DNA of 64,000 bases from Brevibacillus brevis (GTDB taxonomy: Bacteria; Bacillota; Bacilli; Brevibacillales; Brevibacillaceae): NCBI RefSeq assembly GCF_900637055.1, contig NZ_LR134338.1:5486501-5550500 (forward strand), in the 5' to 3' direction. The notes under the pieces were generated by a model. It ran no database searches and was not told the origin of the DNA. It saw only the letters and a list, made by a program, of their open reading frames with translations. The position numbers were made by a program, and so were the translations under genes. Below are positions 8,877 through 17,801 of the stretch, one piece after another (position 1 is the stretch's first letter; every line of letters starts with the position of its first letter).

Positions 8877-9722
8877 TTATTCTGGCTTCTTTTTCGCGAG
8901 CGCTTGCCCCATCAAGAGAGGTTTGCCTTTTTCAACACCCGCTGCCCATTCGAGTTGATTGGATTCCAAGAGCAAGATGACGGTCGAACCAAATTCGAAC
9001 CAGCCCAGCTCCGCCCCTTTTTCATAACGAGGTGTCCCAGCAATCTTCTCGTGTGTTTGGCGACCGCGCTTGATGTTCGTCGTAGCTGTGTTGTAGCAGA
9101 CCTTCACGCTGCCTACAAACAAGGCTCCTACTTTTACCAAAGCCATATCGCCCAAGCTATCTGTTTTGATGTGCGTTACCAAGCGTTCATTGCGGGCAAA
9201 CAAACGGTCTACGTTTTCAATCCCCAGCTGGTTGACAGGATAGAGTCTGCCAGGCAAATAGCAGTAACAGCTCAAATCGCCCGTTACCGGCATATGAATC
9301 CGATGGTAGTCCCTTGGACTCAAATAAATGGTGATAAATTTACCACCGTAGTAGCGCTTGGCCTCTTCCTCCGAACCGCCCAGCAGCTCCATCACACTGA
9401 ACTCTTTTCCCTTTGCTTGAATTAAGGTGCCTTCGCAAATATCACCCAACTGCGAAACGGTTCCATCTACCGGGCTTACAATGGTATCTGGGCCAGGTGC
9501 AATCGGTCTCGCTGCGGGCTTCAGGCGGCGGGAAAAAAACTCCTTCAGCGTGCGGTATTCCGAAGCCGGCTTTTCTATGATGGACGTATCAATTTGATAG
9601 TGCTTTATGTATCGTTGAATGGCTAATCGACTAAAGGGAGTAGCGGTAATTTTGCCCATAGTCCGTGACATCGCGTTTTGTGGCAAGCGATGGATGAGAC
9701 CTGGGAGCAGCTTTTTGCCCAT
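8877..9722 (-). CDS. psd: Phosphatidylserine decarboxylase
   Basis: Membrane-associated enzyme (281 residues) that converts phosphatidylserine to phosphatidylethanolamine using a pyruvoyl group. The self-cleavage motif is seen as FGST in WFEFGSTVILLLE near residue 245, just before the short alpha chain. Also visible are DYHRIHMPV (proteinase-type Asp/His residues) and VSPVDGTV. The start at 9722 follows GAAGGAG by 9 bases. An upstream extension of 24 codons is open but has no ribosome site. It stands alone, divergent from the cyclase gene; no pssA is adjacent. Confidence 0.95.
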   Translation of the reverse strand: MGKKLLPGLIHRLPQNAMSRTMGKITATPFSRLAIQRYIKHYQIDTSIIEKPASEYRTLKEFFSRRLKPAARPIAPGPDTIVSPVDGTVSQLGDICEGTLIQAKGKEFSVMELLGGSEEEAKRYYGGKFITIYLSPRDYHRIHMPVTGDLSCYCYLPGRLYPVNQLGIENVDRLFARNERLVTHIKTDSLGDMALVKVGALFVGSVKVCYNTATTNIKRGRQTHEKIAGTPRYEKGAELGWFEFGSTVILLLESNQLEWAAGVEKGKPLLMGQALAKKKPE

Positions 9723-9878
9723 AAGAAATGCTCCTTCGTAAAACAACAATACCCTTACTTTACCACTTCTGCTAACAGCCAGTAAACCCCGCACTATTAC
9801 CAGAGGTTCATCATTTTCTTTGAGAGTCTTGCTATACTATAATCATTCCAAGAAGCCACTTATCAGGAGATATCGGTT

Positions 9879-10799
9879 ATGGTAAAGAAACTCGATATTA
9901 CTACACTTATCAGTCAGCATGGTGATATCCTAACCAGTCTATTCGATCATATGTCGGACATGTTTTTTCTCATGGCTGTCGAACAAGATTCGGACGGGGC
10001 GTATCAGTTTCGCTATGTCTTGATGAATCCATCCGCAATGCACGTTGCCCAATTGAGCGAGGAAGCATACGGAAAAACGTTTGAGGACGTGTATCATCAC
10101 GAAAAAGCCAGCTTATTACAGCACATGTATACACAAGCAGTAAAAAGCGGGAGTCCGATCCACTTTACTGCGAATGGTGACATCATTGGCGAATCCATTC
10201 TTTCCCCTGTCTACGATAGCAATGGCGTATGTACGCATGTATTTTCCATTACCCGCGATGTTACCGAGCGCACAAACCTGCAGTCGCAATTAGCCTATAT
10301 GGCTTATCATGATGCGCTTACGGGATTGCCGAACAGGCGCCTCCTCTCCGAAAAGCTCCAGCAAGCTCTACGTGCAGCCCAATCAAAAGAGGAGATGGTC
10401 GCTGCCCTCTATTTGGACTGTGACCGCTTTAAAGAAATCAACGATACGTGGGGTCACGACACAGGAGATCTGTTTTTACAAATGCTGGCTACACGCCTCA
10501 AGTCGTCCGTTCGAGATGGAGATATCGTCGCGCGTCTGGGGGGAGACGAGTTTGTCATCGTCCTGACCGGCATTCATTCCGAACGCCAGGTTGAAAAAAT
10601 TGCGAGCCGTATCCTGCTTGCGACGCAAGAGCCTTGGATGATCGAGGACCGGGCCATACCGTTTTCGACAAGCATAGGCATTGCCCTCTACCCGGCATCT
10701 GCAAGCGAAGCCGAACAACTGTTGAGCAATGCAGACAAAGCGCTTTATCAGGCCAAAAAGACAGGGCGCAATCGTTTCTTTTTCTTTGACCCCATTTGA
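9879..10799 (+). CDS. PAS-GGDEF diguanylate cyclase
   Basis: Cytoplasmic signalling enzyme (306 residues) predicted to make cyclic di-GMP from two GTP. Residues about 15-125 form a PAS-type sensor domain with the linker SITRDVTERTNLQSQL. Residues about 140-305 form a GGDEF domain with DALTGLPNRR and an intact RLGGDEF active site. A product-inhibition site RxxD (RDGD) sits five residues before GGDEF, so feedback inhibition is likely. It starts at ATG after CAGGAGA. It converges with the next gene with no gap: its TGA ends at 10799 and the facing stop begins at 10800. No EAL domain is present. Confidence 0.93.
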   Translation: MVKKLDITTLISQHGDILTSLFDHMSDMFFLMAVEQDSDGAYQFRYVLMNPSAMHVAQLSEEAYGKTFEDVYHHEKASLLQHMYTQAVKSGSPIHFTANGDIIGESILSPVYDSNGVCTHVFSITRDVTERTNLQSQLAYMAYHDALTGLPNRRLLSEKLQQALRAAQSKEEMVAALYLDCDRFKEINDTWGHDTGDLFLQMLATRLKSSVRDGDIVARLGGDEFVIVLTGIHSERQVEKIASRILLATQEPWMIEDRAIPFSTSIGIALYPASASEAEQLLSNADKALYQAKKTGRNRFFFFDPI

Positions 10800-11744
10800 T
10801 TATTGACTATAAAACAAAAACACTGCCAAGACCGAGAACAGCAAGCTCACCACATACAGAATGATGACCGTCTGCTTCGTTGACAACCCCCGGGACATGA
10901 GCCGATGATGAACATGTCGACGATCCGCTTGGTACATGGGGGAGCCTGCCAAAAGCCGACTGATGATGACCTGTACAGTGTCTATGACGGGCAAGCCTAC
11001 TGCCAGTACAGTCACGACTAATGAAATGAGTGTAGCCCCTTTCATCGTTCCTTCCAACGAGATCACGCCGAGAGCGAATCCCAAAAACATCGATCCCGCA
11101 TCACCCATAAAAATTTTCGCTGGATAGAAATTAAAACGTAGAAAAGCGAGTGCAGCACCTGCCAGTGCCACTGCCAATAATGCCGTTAATTCTTGACCTT
11201 TGAGCATCGACAAAAAGAACAAGGTCACCGCTGAGATCACGGTAGCACCGGCAGCAAGTCCGTCGACCCCATCCAAAAAATTCACCATATTGATCAAGCC
11301 GACGATCCACAGCACGGTCATCAGCAGGGAAACAAGGATCGGAAATGAGATATACGTCCCTTCCTCTCCCCCCAGCCACATCAAATTGATTCCCCGAAAG
11401 CGAATATCCATGAGGAATGTCATCGTCGCTGCCAGTAACTGCACCATTAGCTTCGGCAGTGCCGGAAAATCTTTTTTCTTCGATTTGTACGTATCGTCTA
11501 CCCATCCAATGGCTACCAGCATGGTCCCTCCAACTGCCAAAACTGCAACGGTTTTTTGCGCCCCTGCAAAAAAAGTTGACACCAACAAGAGACCGACGAA
11601 CATCGCCAAACCACCAGATAATGGGATTGGTCTGCTATGTCCCTTTCTCCCCTTTGGCATATCCAGCAGCTTTGTTTTCCAAGCCAGCCAATTTGCTACT
11701 GGCATCAACAAATACACAACAAAAAACGAGGAGAGTCCTGACAC
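10800..11744 (-). CDS. tagO: Undecaprenyl-phosphate GlcNAc-1-phosphate transferase (TagO/WecA/MraY family)
   Basis: Polytopic membrane enzyme that moves GlcNAc-1-phosphate from UDP-GlcNAc to undecaprenyl phosphate, the first step of wall teichoic or other secondary wall polymers. Signatures seen are KGRKGHSRPIPLSGGLA, the aspartate motif MVNFLDGVDGLAAG, KIFMGDAGSMFLG and the histidine motif RRHVHHRLM. The listed GTG start (11744) has no close ribosome site. A CTG at 11759 behind AGGTGAGGG would give a fuller first membrane helix, so the start is uncertain. In an SLH-type organism its polymer would be a natural anchor for S-layer proteins. Confidence 0.9.
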   Translation of the reverse strand: MSGLSSFFVVYLLMPVANWLAWKTKLLDMPKGRKGHSRPIPLSGGLAMFVGLLLVSTFFAGAQKTVAVLAVGGTMLVAIGWVDDTYKSKKKDFPALPKLMVQLLAATMTFLMDIRFRGINLMWLGGEEGTYISFPILVSLLMTVLWIVGLINMVNFLDGVDGLAAGATVISAVTLFFLSMLKGQELTALLAVALAGAALAFLRFNFYPAKIFMGDAGSMFLGFALGVISLEGTMKGATLISLVVTVLAVGLPVIDTVQVIISRLLAGSPMYQADRRHVHHRLMSRGLSTKQTVIILYVVSLLFSVLAVFLFYSQ

Positions 11745-11814
11745 GATGTAAGTAAACAGCTACCCTCACCTGCTTTGCCCTTCATTTTGTCTTTAGTGTG
11801 GACAAAATGGGAAC

Positions 11815-11850
11815 AAAAAAGCCGTCTCTATAAAAGAGACAGCCTTTTTA
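11815..11850 (-). terminator. Terminator after rocA
   Basis: GTCTCT-ATAAA-AGAGAC stem inside a GCC/GGC-flanked hairpin (11821-11844), with A-rich sequence on the left and T-rich on the right, just past the rocA stop codon. It could act in both directions. Confidence 0.85.
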
Positions 11851-11859
11851 TTGCGTAGC

Positions 11860-13407
11860 TTACAGTTTTTCGGAAACCATTTTTGCTTGTGTGAAGAGCA
11901 GGAGGTAGTCTGGTCCACCCGCTTTGGAATCTGTACCGGACATGTTGAAGCCTCCGAATGGATGTACACCTACCAAAGCGCCTGTGCACTTGCGGTTGAA
12001 GTACAGGTTACCTACGTGGAACTCTTCGCGAGCGCGCTCCAGGTTCTCACGGTTGCGGCTGATAACAGCGCCAGTCAAACCGTACTCGGTGTTGTTCGCG
12101 ATTTCCATTGCATGATCGAAATTGTTGGCTTTGCAGAACGCTACCACTGGGCCAAAGATCTCTTCTTGCATGATGCGAGCTTGTGGATCTACATCTGCAA
12201 ACACAGTTGGCATGATGAAGTAGCCGGATTCTGGACCTTTTTCGCCACCTGCAACCAGTTTGCCTTCTGTTTTACCAATCTCGATGTACTCGAGGATTTT
12301 GTTGTATGCTTTCTCATCCACCACAGGACCTGTGTAGAAATCGTTGGTTCTGATGTCGCCTACAGTCAGTTGTTTGGTCAGCTCTACTACGCGGCCCAGT
12401 ACTTGATCGTACACGTCTTGGTGAACGATAGCACGGGAGCAAGCGGAACATTTTTGACCGGAGAAGCCGAATGCAGAAGCCACGATGGACTGTGCAGCCA
12501 ACTCGATGTCGCAGTCGTTGTCAACCACGATGGAGTCTTTACCGCCCATTTCGGCAACCAGACGCTTCATCCATTTTTGACCTGGACGATGTTTCGCAGC
12601 CAGTTCGTTGATACGCAGACCTACGTCACGGGAACCTGTGAAGCTGATGAAACGAGTCAGGTTGTGCTCTACGAGGTAATCGCCGATTTCGCCACCGGAA
12701 CCTGGTACGAAGTTCACAACACCAGCTGGTACGCCAGCGTCTTCGAGGATTTCCATGAATTTCGCAGCGATTACTGGAGTGGTAGAAGCAGGCTTCAATA
12801 CAACGGTGTTACCCGCTACGAGAGCTGCTGTTGTCATACCAACCATGATCGCAAGAGGGAAGTTCCAAGGCGGGATTACGATACCTACGCCGAGTGGAAC
12901 GTAGTACAATTCGTTGTCCTCATCCGGGATGCGAGGCAGGTCATGGCGCTGGGACAGCTTATCCATTTGACGGCCATAGTATTCCATGAAGTCGATTGCT
13001 TCTGCTGTGTCAGCGTCAGCCTCTGCCCAGCTTTTTCCTGCTTCTTTTACGAGCCATGCAGAGAACTCATGCTTGCGGCGACGCAGGATTGCTGCTGCTT
13101 TATACAGATAGCGGGAACGTGCTTGTGCAGGCACCTTTTTCCATGTTTCGAAAGTGCTAGCAGCTGTTTGGATCGCTTTTTCAGCCAGTGCTTGGTCAGC
13201 CTGGGAAACAACGCCCACTACTTGTTCTTTATTAGAAGGGTTGAAGGAGCTGGATTTCTTTTCAGTTGTGATGCGTTCTCCGCCGATGATAAGCGCATAC
13301 TCACGGCCAAGCTCACTTTCTACCTTAGCGAGCGCTTCTTCAAATGCCTTTTTATTTTCTGGCAGACTAAAATTGGTAAACGCCTCGTTTTTGAATTCCA
13401 CTTGCAT
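11860..13407 (-). CDS. rocA: 1-pyrroline-5-carboxylate dehydrogenase (L-glutamate gamma-semialdehyde dehydrogenase)
   Basis: NAD-dependent aldehyde dehydrogenase (515 residues, the normal length of Bacillus RocA/PruA) that oxidises glutamate semialdehyde from proline, arginine or ornithine breakdown to glutamate. The catalytic cysteine lies in FGFSGQKCSACSR and the general-base glutamate in VAEMGGKDS; FTGSRDVG is the NAD-loop motif. The start at 13407 follows AAGGAGGCG; an upstream ATG 14 codons earlier has no ribosome site. A sigma-54 promoter precedes it, which agrees with known RocR/SigL control of roc genes in Bacillus. Confidence 0.96.
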   Translation of the reverse strand: MQVEFKNEAFTNFSLPENKKAFEEALAKVESELGREYALIIGGERITTEKKSSSFNPSNKEQVVGVVSQADQALAEKAIQTAASTFETWKKVPAQARSRYLYKAAAILRRRKHEFSAWLVKEAGKSWAEADADTAEAIDFMEYYGRQMDKLSQRHDLPRIPDEDNELYYVPLGVGIVIPPWNFPLAIMVGMTTAALVAGNTVVLKPASTTPVIAAKFMEILEDAGVPAGVVNFVPGSGGEIGDYLVEHNLTRFISFTGSRDVGLRINELAAKHRPGQKWMKRLVAEMGGKDSIVVDNDCDIELAAQSIVASAFGFSGQKCSACSRAIVHQDVYDQVLGRVVELTKQLTVGDIRTNDFYTGPVVDEKAYNKILEYIEIGKTEGKLVAGGEKGPESGYFIMPTVFADVDPQARIMQEEIFGPVVAFCKANNFDHAMEIANNTEYGLTGAVISRNRENLERAREEFHVGNLYFNRKCTGALVGVHPFGGFNMSGTDSKAGGPDYLLLFTQAKMVSEKL

Positions 13408-13460
13408 CTTGTGACGCCTCCTTATCGATATCTTCCATGTTCGGATCACTCATAAAACAT

Positions 13461-13478
13461 ATGCAAGGATCATACCAA
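13461..13478 (-). promoter_or_regulatory. Sigma-54 (SigL) promoter of rocA
   Basis: The minus strand reads TTGGTATGATCCTTGCAT, matching the -24/-12 consensus (GG, 10 bases, GC; consensus TGGCAC-N5-TTGCA). It lies 54 bases before the rocA start. The spacing is exact. The TAT in place of CAC is the main deviation. It fits the established dependence of Bacillus rocABC on SigL. Confidence 0.82.
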
Positions 13479-13562
13479 CAAAACAATTAAAGGCTCGACT
13501 CTATTAGTGTTTGCATTTTTACAGAAAAATCACCGATAAGATTCAAGAAGTATTCCGAACAC

Positions 13563-13626
13563 TTTTGTACACACATCGTTCAACGTTTTACATATTTGTT
13601 CAATTTACTATCTTTTGTGTACAAAA
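13563..13626. promoter_or_regulatory. Widely spaced inverted repeat upstream of the sigma-54 promoter
   Basis: TTTTGTACAC (13563-13572) and its exact complement GTGTACAAAA (13617-13626) lie about 85-165 bp upstream of the -24/-12 promoter. That is the usual distance for an enhancer bound by a sigma-54 activator such as RocR. The role is inferred from position. The right arm abuts the camS terminator. Confidence 0.45.
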
Positions 13627-13669
13627 AAACACCCGACCTCCTCACCTTCTCAGGCGATCATTCGGGTGT
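13621..13669 (-). terminator. Terminator after camS
   Basis: ACACCCGA (13629-13636) pairs with TCGGGTGT (13662-13669) around a long loop, and the minus strand continues into seven T. It lies 14 bases after the camS stop. Confidence 0.8.
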
Positions 13670-13682
13670 TTTATGCTTTTCC

Positions 13683-14750
13683 TTATTGTCTGTAAATATG
13701 CATGTACGGCTCACCATTTGTCGGTCGAATATAGAGCGACAATGGTTTGTTCATCGACTGTACGTACAGGTTTACGTGAACGCTTTTGTCGAAGAGCTGA
13801 TTAATGCTTCCTGCTGCAAATTGCGTAAACTGCAGTACCTCTGTTCTGGAGTCATACTCTGCCGTGGCGGTAATCGTAAGTTCTGTCAGCTTGCCATCCA
13901 TGAAACGTCCTAGACCCGTCATCCCGATATATTCAGGGAAATAGCCCTTGGATTGGCGCATGAGCTTGTCGTACTGCAACGACTGCTCTGGGTATTTCTG
14001 CTCAACCTCTGGACTTGGGAACAGGAAATATTCCTCTTCGATCGGCAGCCACTTGGATACCGCTGCTTCATTCGCCCCTACTGTACCTGACATGATGAAG
14101 TGCCCCGGCACCAGAGTAGAATTCGCCTCCGGTACTTGATACATCAAAACCAGGATCGGAACTTCTGGACTGGTCGACCGTACAGACTGTACGATACGAG
14201 CTGCAACCTGCTGGCCTTTTGCTTGCAGTTCTTGTGTTGTGTATACCTTGTCCTGACCGGTTGCATCCTGATAGTTCGGTGAAAGCGACAAGCCCAACAC
14301 CATGCCAGCCAGGCTCTTATCCTTTTTGTTCAGGTAATCATGCTCCAACACATGCACGAGAATTCCGCTTTTCTTTTTCCCGTTGGCCCCACCCGTCTTT
14401 TCCTGTGCGATCCACTGGGTGACTTGCTCTTTTTTGATCACTTGACCTTCTTGGAAATAATAATCGGACGTCGGGAATGTCTCCCGGGCAAACTCCATCA
14501 GCCCTAACTCAAGGTGACTGAAATCGATGCGATATTTCGTACCAGCAAGCATTCCTCGTGTCTGATTCGGCTGGTACGGGGTAATGCTGCCGTAGTAATC
14601 CTCGGATACTTCCACTACCTCCGACAAGGACGGTGTAGTAGGCTCAGGAGCTTTGTCCTTGCCCCCAGGTATCAACGAGCAGCCAGTCAATGCCATCACA
14701 AGAAGTAAAGCTGTCAAGAACCTGCATCCTGTCAAAAACTTCACTTTCAT
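13683..14750 (-). CDS. camS: CamS-family lipoprotein
   Basis: Membrane-anchored lipoprotein of 355 residues. The signal peptide ends in a lipobox LTGC (Cys 24), followed by a Pro/Glu-rich linker. The body matches the CamS family (YerH in Bacillus): YYGSITPYQPNQTRGM followed by a region rich in ELGLMEFA and the C-terminal YVQSMNKPLSLYIRP. In enterococci the signal peptide of this protein yields the cAM373 sex pheromone; the function of the mature protein is not known. Its place after ligA is conserved in Bacillaceae. It starts at ATG after AAAGGAG. Confidence 0.9.
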   Translation of the reverse strand: MKVKFLTGCRFLTALLLVMALTGCSLIPGGKDKAPEPTTPSLSEVVEVSEDYYGSITPYQPNQTRGMLAGTKYRIDFSHLELGLMEFARETFPTSDYYFQEGQVIKKEQVTQWIAQEKTGGANGKKKSGILVHVLEHDYLNKKDKSLAGMVLGLSLSPNYQDATGQDKVYTTQELQAKGQQVAARIVQSVRSTSPEVPILVLMYQVPEANSTLVPGHFIMSGTVGANEAAVSKWLPIEEEYFLFPSPEVEQKYPEQSLQYDKLMRQSKGYFPEYIGMTGLGRFMDGKLTELTITATAEYDSRTEVLQFTQFAAGSINQLFDKSVHVNLYVQSMNKPLSLYIRPTNGEPYMHIYRQ

Positions 14751-14791
14751 AGATTACTCCTTTTCATATCCGAAAGTGGGAGATGTACAAA

Positions 14792-15691
14792 TCATTCATT
14801 CCACTTGATCCATCGATTGTCTTCGAGCTTGTAGATCAATGCCGATTCGCCAATTCCCACCCATTTTGTATCCTCGCCACCTGAAGCAATGACAATCAGC
14901 TTTTCCGGTGAGCGAGCATCGAGCAAACGCCATTCGCCCTTGATTTTCTCATAGATACCTTGTTCGGTTGCGACAGCGAGAGTGCCAGTTCGTCTGTTAA
15001 TGGCGAGCGAATAGATCTGCTGTGCTCCGGGAATCTCCTCTGCCTTCCACTGCCCCTCTTCATTATAGAGCAAGCTGAATTGGGCCGCTACATAGAGACG
15101 GTCTTGTTCTGGATCAAAGTCCATAGCAAATACTTCCTGATCCATCGGCTGCCACAGGCTCCATGATTGGGCCTCGTCCGTCGATTGATAAATACCTTCA
15201 CCCGAGACAAAGGCAAACAGACGTACTTCGTCTCCTTGGCGGCTGCCTACAAAGCTGCTGATATTTGCAGGCTCTGGCAGCCCATTGTTGACAGAAGTCC
15301 ACTTTTTGCCGCCATCTGTTGAATGAAGAACCCCATCAATCCCGCCGACAAATATTTGCTTTGGATCATCCGGGTCTACAAACCAACCTTCAATCGCATA
15401 CTGCTCTAAATCTGTCGAGAGAGATCCCCACGTTCCACCGCCAGCCGAGCTATACAGCCCTGAGTTGGTACCAACCCATATTTGACGAGCATCATCGGTC
15501 ATCATCAGATTGTGAATGGTTGCTCCCAGTTCCAATACGTCCTGATAGGTCAAGTTCCCTTGTAGAGCAGCAGCTGTAACTGTTGGAGGATTCGTATCGA
15601 TTTGTTTACTGCCAGTACTGCTGGTACTTCCACAGCCAACCAATTGCAGCATGGCTATTACACCGATTCCCCATTTCAGGAAGCTATTCAT
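14792..15691 (-). CDS. Lipoprotein with beta-propeller (sortilin/YCF48-like) repeats
   Basis: Surface lipoprotein of 299 residues. A short signal peptide ends in the lipobox LVGC, then a Ser/Thr-rich linker. The rest is built of repeats with TDDARQIWVGTNSGLY, STDGGKKWTSVNNGLP and STDEAQSWSLW, the Asp-box style of BNR/sortilin-like propellers. The ATG at 15691 is chosen because it gives a normal lipoprotein signal and has GGGAAGGG upstream; the ATG at 15718 gives an odd charged leader. It lies between ligA and camS, where Bacillus has no such gene, and may be a wall-side assembly factor. Role not known. Confidence 0.75.
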   Translation of the reverse strand: MNSFLKWGIGVIAMLQLVGCGSTSSTGSKQIDTNPPTVTAAALQGNLTYQDVLELGATIHNLMMTDDARQIWVGTNSGLYSSAGGGTWGSLSTDLEQYAIEGWFVDPDDPKQIFVGGIDGVLHSTDGGKKWTSVNNGLPEPANISSFVGSRQGDEVRLFAFVSGEGIYQSTDEAQSWSLWQPMDQEVFAMDFDPEQDRLYVAAQFSLLYNEEGQWKAEEIPGAQQIYSLAINRRTGTLAVATEQGIYEKIKGEWRLLDARSPEKLIVIASGGEDTKWVGIGESALIYKLEDNRWIKWNE

Positions 15692-15738
15692 GCTCTTCAC
15701 GTCCCTTCCCTTACTCATCCGTTGTCGCCACCGTTTTC

Positions 15739-17754
15739 TTAGGCGTTGCTCTCCAATACTTGCAGGAAGCCTGCTTCGTCCATAACAGCCACGCCTAGTT
15801 TTTCTGCCTTCTCCAGCTTGGAGCCGGCTTTTTCGCCTGCAATCACCAGGTCTGTCTTTTTGCTGACGCTGCCTGTTACCTTGCCACCCAAGCGCGCAAT
15901 CGCTTCCTCTGCCTCCTGCCGCGACATTTGCGTCAGCGTGCCGGTCAACACGATTGTTTTGCCTGAGAATGGCAGGTCTGCGCCACTTTCAATGCGGATT
16001 CCTTTGTACGCCATGTTCACTCCGGCCGCTCGCAGTCTCTCAATAACTGCCTGTGCCTGCGGCTGTGCGAAGTAGTTCACGAGACTCGCAGCCATTTTCG
16101 GCCCGATCTCATCGATTTGCGTAATCTCTTCTTCGGATGCCTGCATAATGGCATCGATATTGCCAAAATGCTCCGCGAGAACACGTGCCGCCTTGGCTCC
16201 GACCAAGCGAATGCCTAGACCAAACAATACGCGCTCCAGCGAGTTCTCCTTGCTCGCTTCAATAGCCGCAAGCAAATTATCTACGGACTTTTCACCCATG
16301 CGCTCCATGCCCAGTAGAACATCGCGCTGCTGGTGCAAATAATACAGGTCAGCGACACTGTGGATAATACCGTCGCGATACAGCTGGGCCACAACTTTTT
16401 CTCCCAAGCCGTCAATGTTCATGGCCGTGCGGGACACGAAATGAATCATGCCTTCACGGATCAGTGCCGGACACATTGGATTGATGCAGCGCAGAGCCAC
16501 TTCTTCCTCTAAGCGTACCAGCTCACTCCCACATTCGGGGCAATGCGTTGGCATGGCAAACGGTACTTCATTTCCTGTACGACGCTCTGGCAAGACCGCG
16601 ATAATTTCCGGGATAATGTCCCCTGCTTTTTTGACGACAACATGATCGCCGATAAGGAGGCCTTTTTCCCGAATAATGTCTTCGTTGTGCAAGGAAGCAC
16701 GCTTTACGGTCGTACCTGCCAAACTGACTGGCTTCAATAAAGCAGTCGGGGTGACATTCCCTGTACGCCCCACAGATACTTCGATACCTTCGAGAATCGT
16801 AACCGCTTCTTCGGCAGGGAACTTGTATGCGATGGCCCAACGCGGACTTTTCGCAGTAAATCCAAGCTCCTCCTGCTGAGCGTAACTGTCGACCTTGATC
16901 ACCATGCCGTCGATTTCATAAGGCAAATGAGGACGCTTTTCTGTCCAGCCCGCAATAAAAGCGAGCAGCTCATCGACGTCGTCAAATACACGTCGCTCCT
17001 GATTCACCATGAAGCCGAGCGTCTCCAGCAAATCAAGCCCTTCACTGTGCGATTCCACTGTCTCCCCTTGCAAATCGCCAATGCCGTAAATAAACGTATC
17101 CAGTTGACGGGATGCGGCAATTTTCGGATCGAGCTGTCGGAGCGAGCCTGCTGCGGAATTGCGCGGATTGGCAAATAACGCTTCCCCACGCTCCTCGCGC
17201 TCTTTGTTCAGCTTTTCAAATGCTCCTTTGGACATGTAAGCCTCACCGCGAACCTCAAGGGTTACCGGCTTTGTGAGCCGCAAAGGAATGGAACGAATCG
17301 TTTTCAGGTTTTGTGTGATGTCTTCGCCTGTTGTTCCGTCTCCACGTGTAGCCCCGCGGACGAACAGCCCATTTTCATAATGAAGCGACACGGCCAGACC
17401 ATCAATTTTCAGTTCAGCTACATATCGGACAGCCTGACTGCCAACAGCCTGACGTACCCGGCGGTCAAAATCCCTGATGTCCTCCTCATTAAAGGCGTTG
17501 CCGAGACTGAGCATCGGTGTCTTATGAACGACCTTTTCAAAGAAGGGCAGTGGTTCTCCCCCTACACGCAAGGAAGGAGAATCAGGTGACTGCAAATCAG
17601 GGAAGCTGGTTTCAAGCTCCTTTAGCTCCCGCATCAATTGATCGTATTCCTGGTCAGAAATCTCAGGTCGATCCTCTTCATGGTAAAGACGATTATGCCG
17701 CTCAATTCGTTTCGCTAATTCTTTAATTTTTGTTTCGGCCGTCAATCGATCCAT
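15739..17754 (-). CDS. ligA: NAD-dependent DNA ligase
   Basis: LigA (671 residues, normal length) seals nicks in replication and repair, using NAD. Domains in order: Ia domain, adenylation domain with the KxDG motif (AELKIDGLAVSL, Lys near 115), OB fold, a four-cysteine zinc finger (CPECGSEL and CINPMCPALI), helix-hairpin-helix repeats, and a C-terminal BRCT domain with GKTIVLTGTL. The ATG at 17754 is preferred because AAAGG lies 9 bases upstream and abuts the alternative ATG at 17763. It follows pcrA by 47 bases in the conserved pcrA-ligA pair. Confidence 0.97.
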   Translation of the reverse strand: MDRLTAETKIKELAKRIERHNRLYHEEDRPEISDQEYDQLMRELKELETSFPDLQSPDSPSLRVGGEPLPFFEKVVHKTPMLSLGNAFNEEDIRDFDRRVRQAVGSQAVRYVAELKIDGLAVSLHYENGLFVRGATRGDGTTGEDITQNLKTIRSIPLRLTKPVTLEVRGEAYMSKGAFEKLNKEREERGEALFANPRNSAAGSLRQLDPKIAASRQLDTFIYGIGDLQGETVESHSEGLDLLETLGFMVNQERRVFDDVDELLAFIAGWTEKRPHLPYEIDGMVIKVDSYAQQEELGFTAKSPRWAIAYKFPAEEAVTILEGIEVSVGRTGNVTPTALLKPVSLAGTTVKRASLHNEDIIREKGLLIGDHVVVKKAGDIIPEIIAVLPERRTGNEVPFAMPTHCPECGSELVRLEEEVALRCINPMCPALIREGMIHFVSRTAMNIDGLGEKVVAQLYRDGIIHSVADLYYLHQQRDVLLGMERMGEKSVDNLLAAIEASKENSLERVLFGLGIRLVGAKAARVLAEHFGNIDAIMQASEEEITQIDEIGPKMAASLVNYFAQPQAQAVIERLRAAGVNMAYKGIRIESGADLPFSGKTIVLTGTLTQMSRQEAEEAIARLGGKVTGSVSKKTDLVIAGEKAGSKLEKAEKLGVAVMDEAGFLQVLESNA

Positions 17755-17801
17755 CTCGTTCATCCTTTACTTTTGCGATTGGCTGTATTTGCATTTGCAC
17801 A

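Noticed and set aside
11851..13455. A 534-codon open frame opposite rocA
   Set aside because: It is exactly antisense to a well-supported dehydrogenase, has no ribosome site and encodes a Cys/Phe/His-rich sequence typical of a reversed frame.
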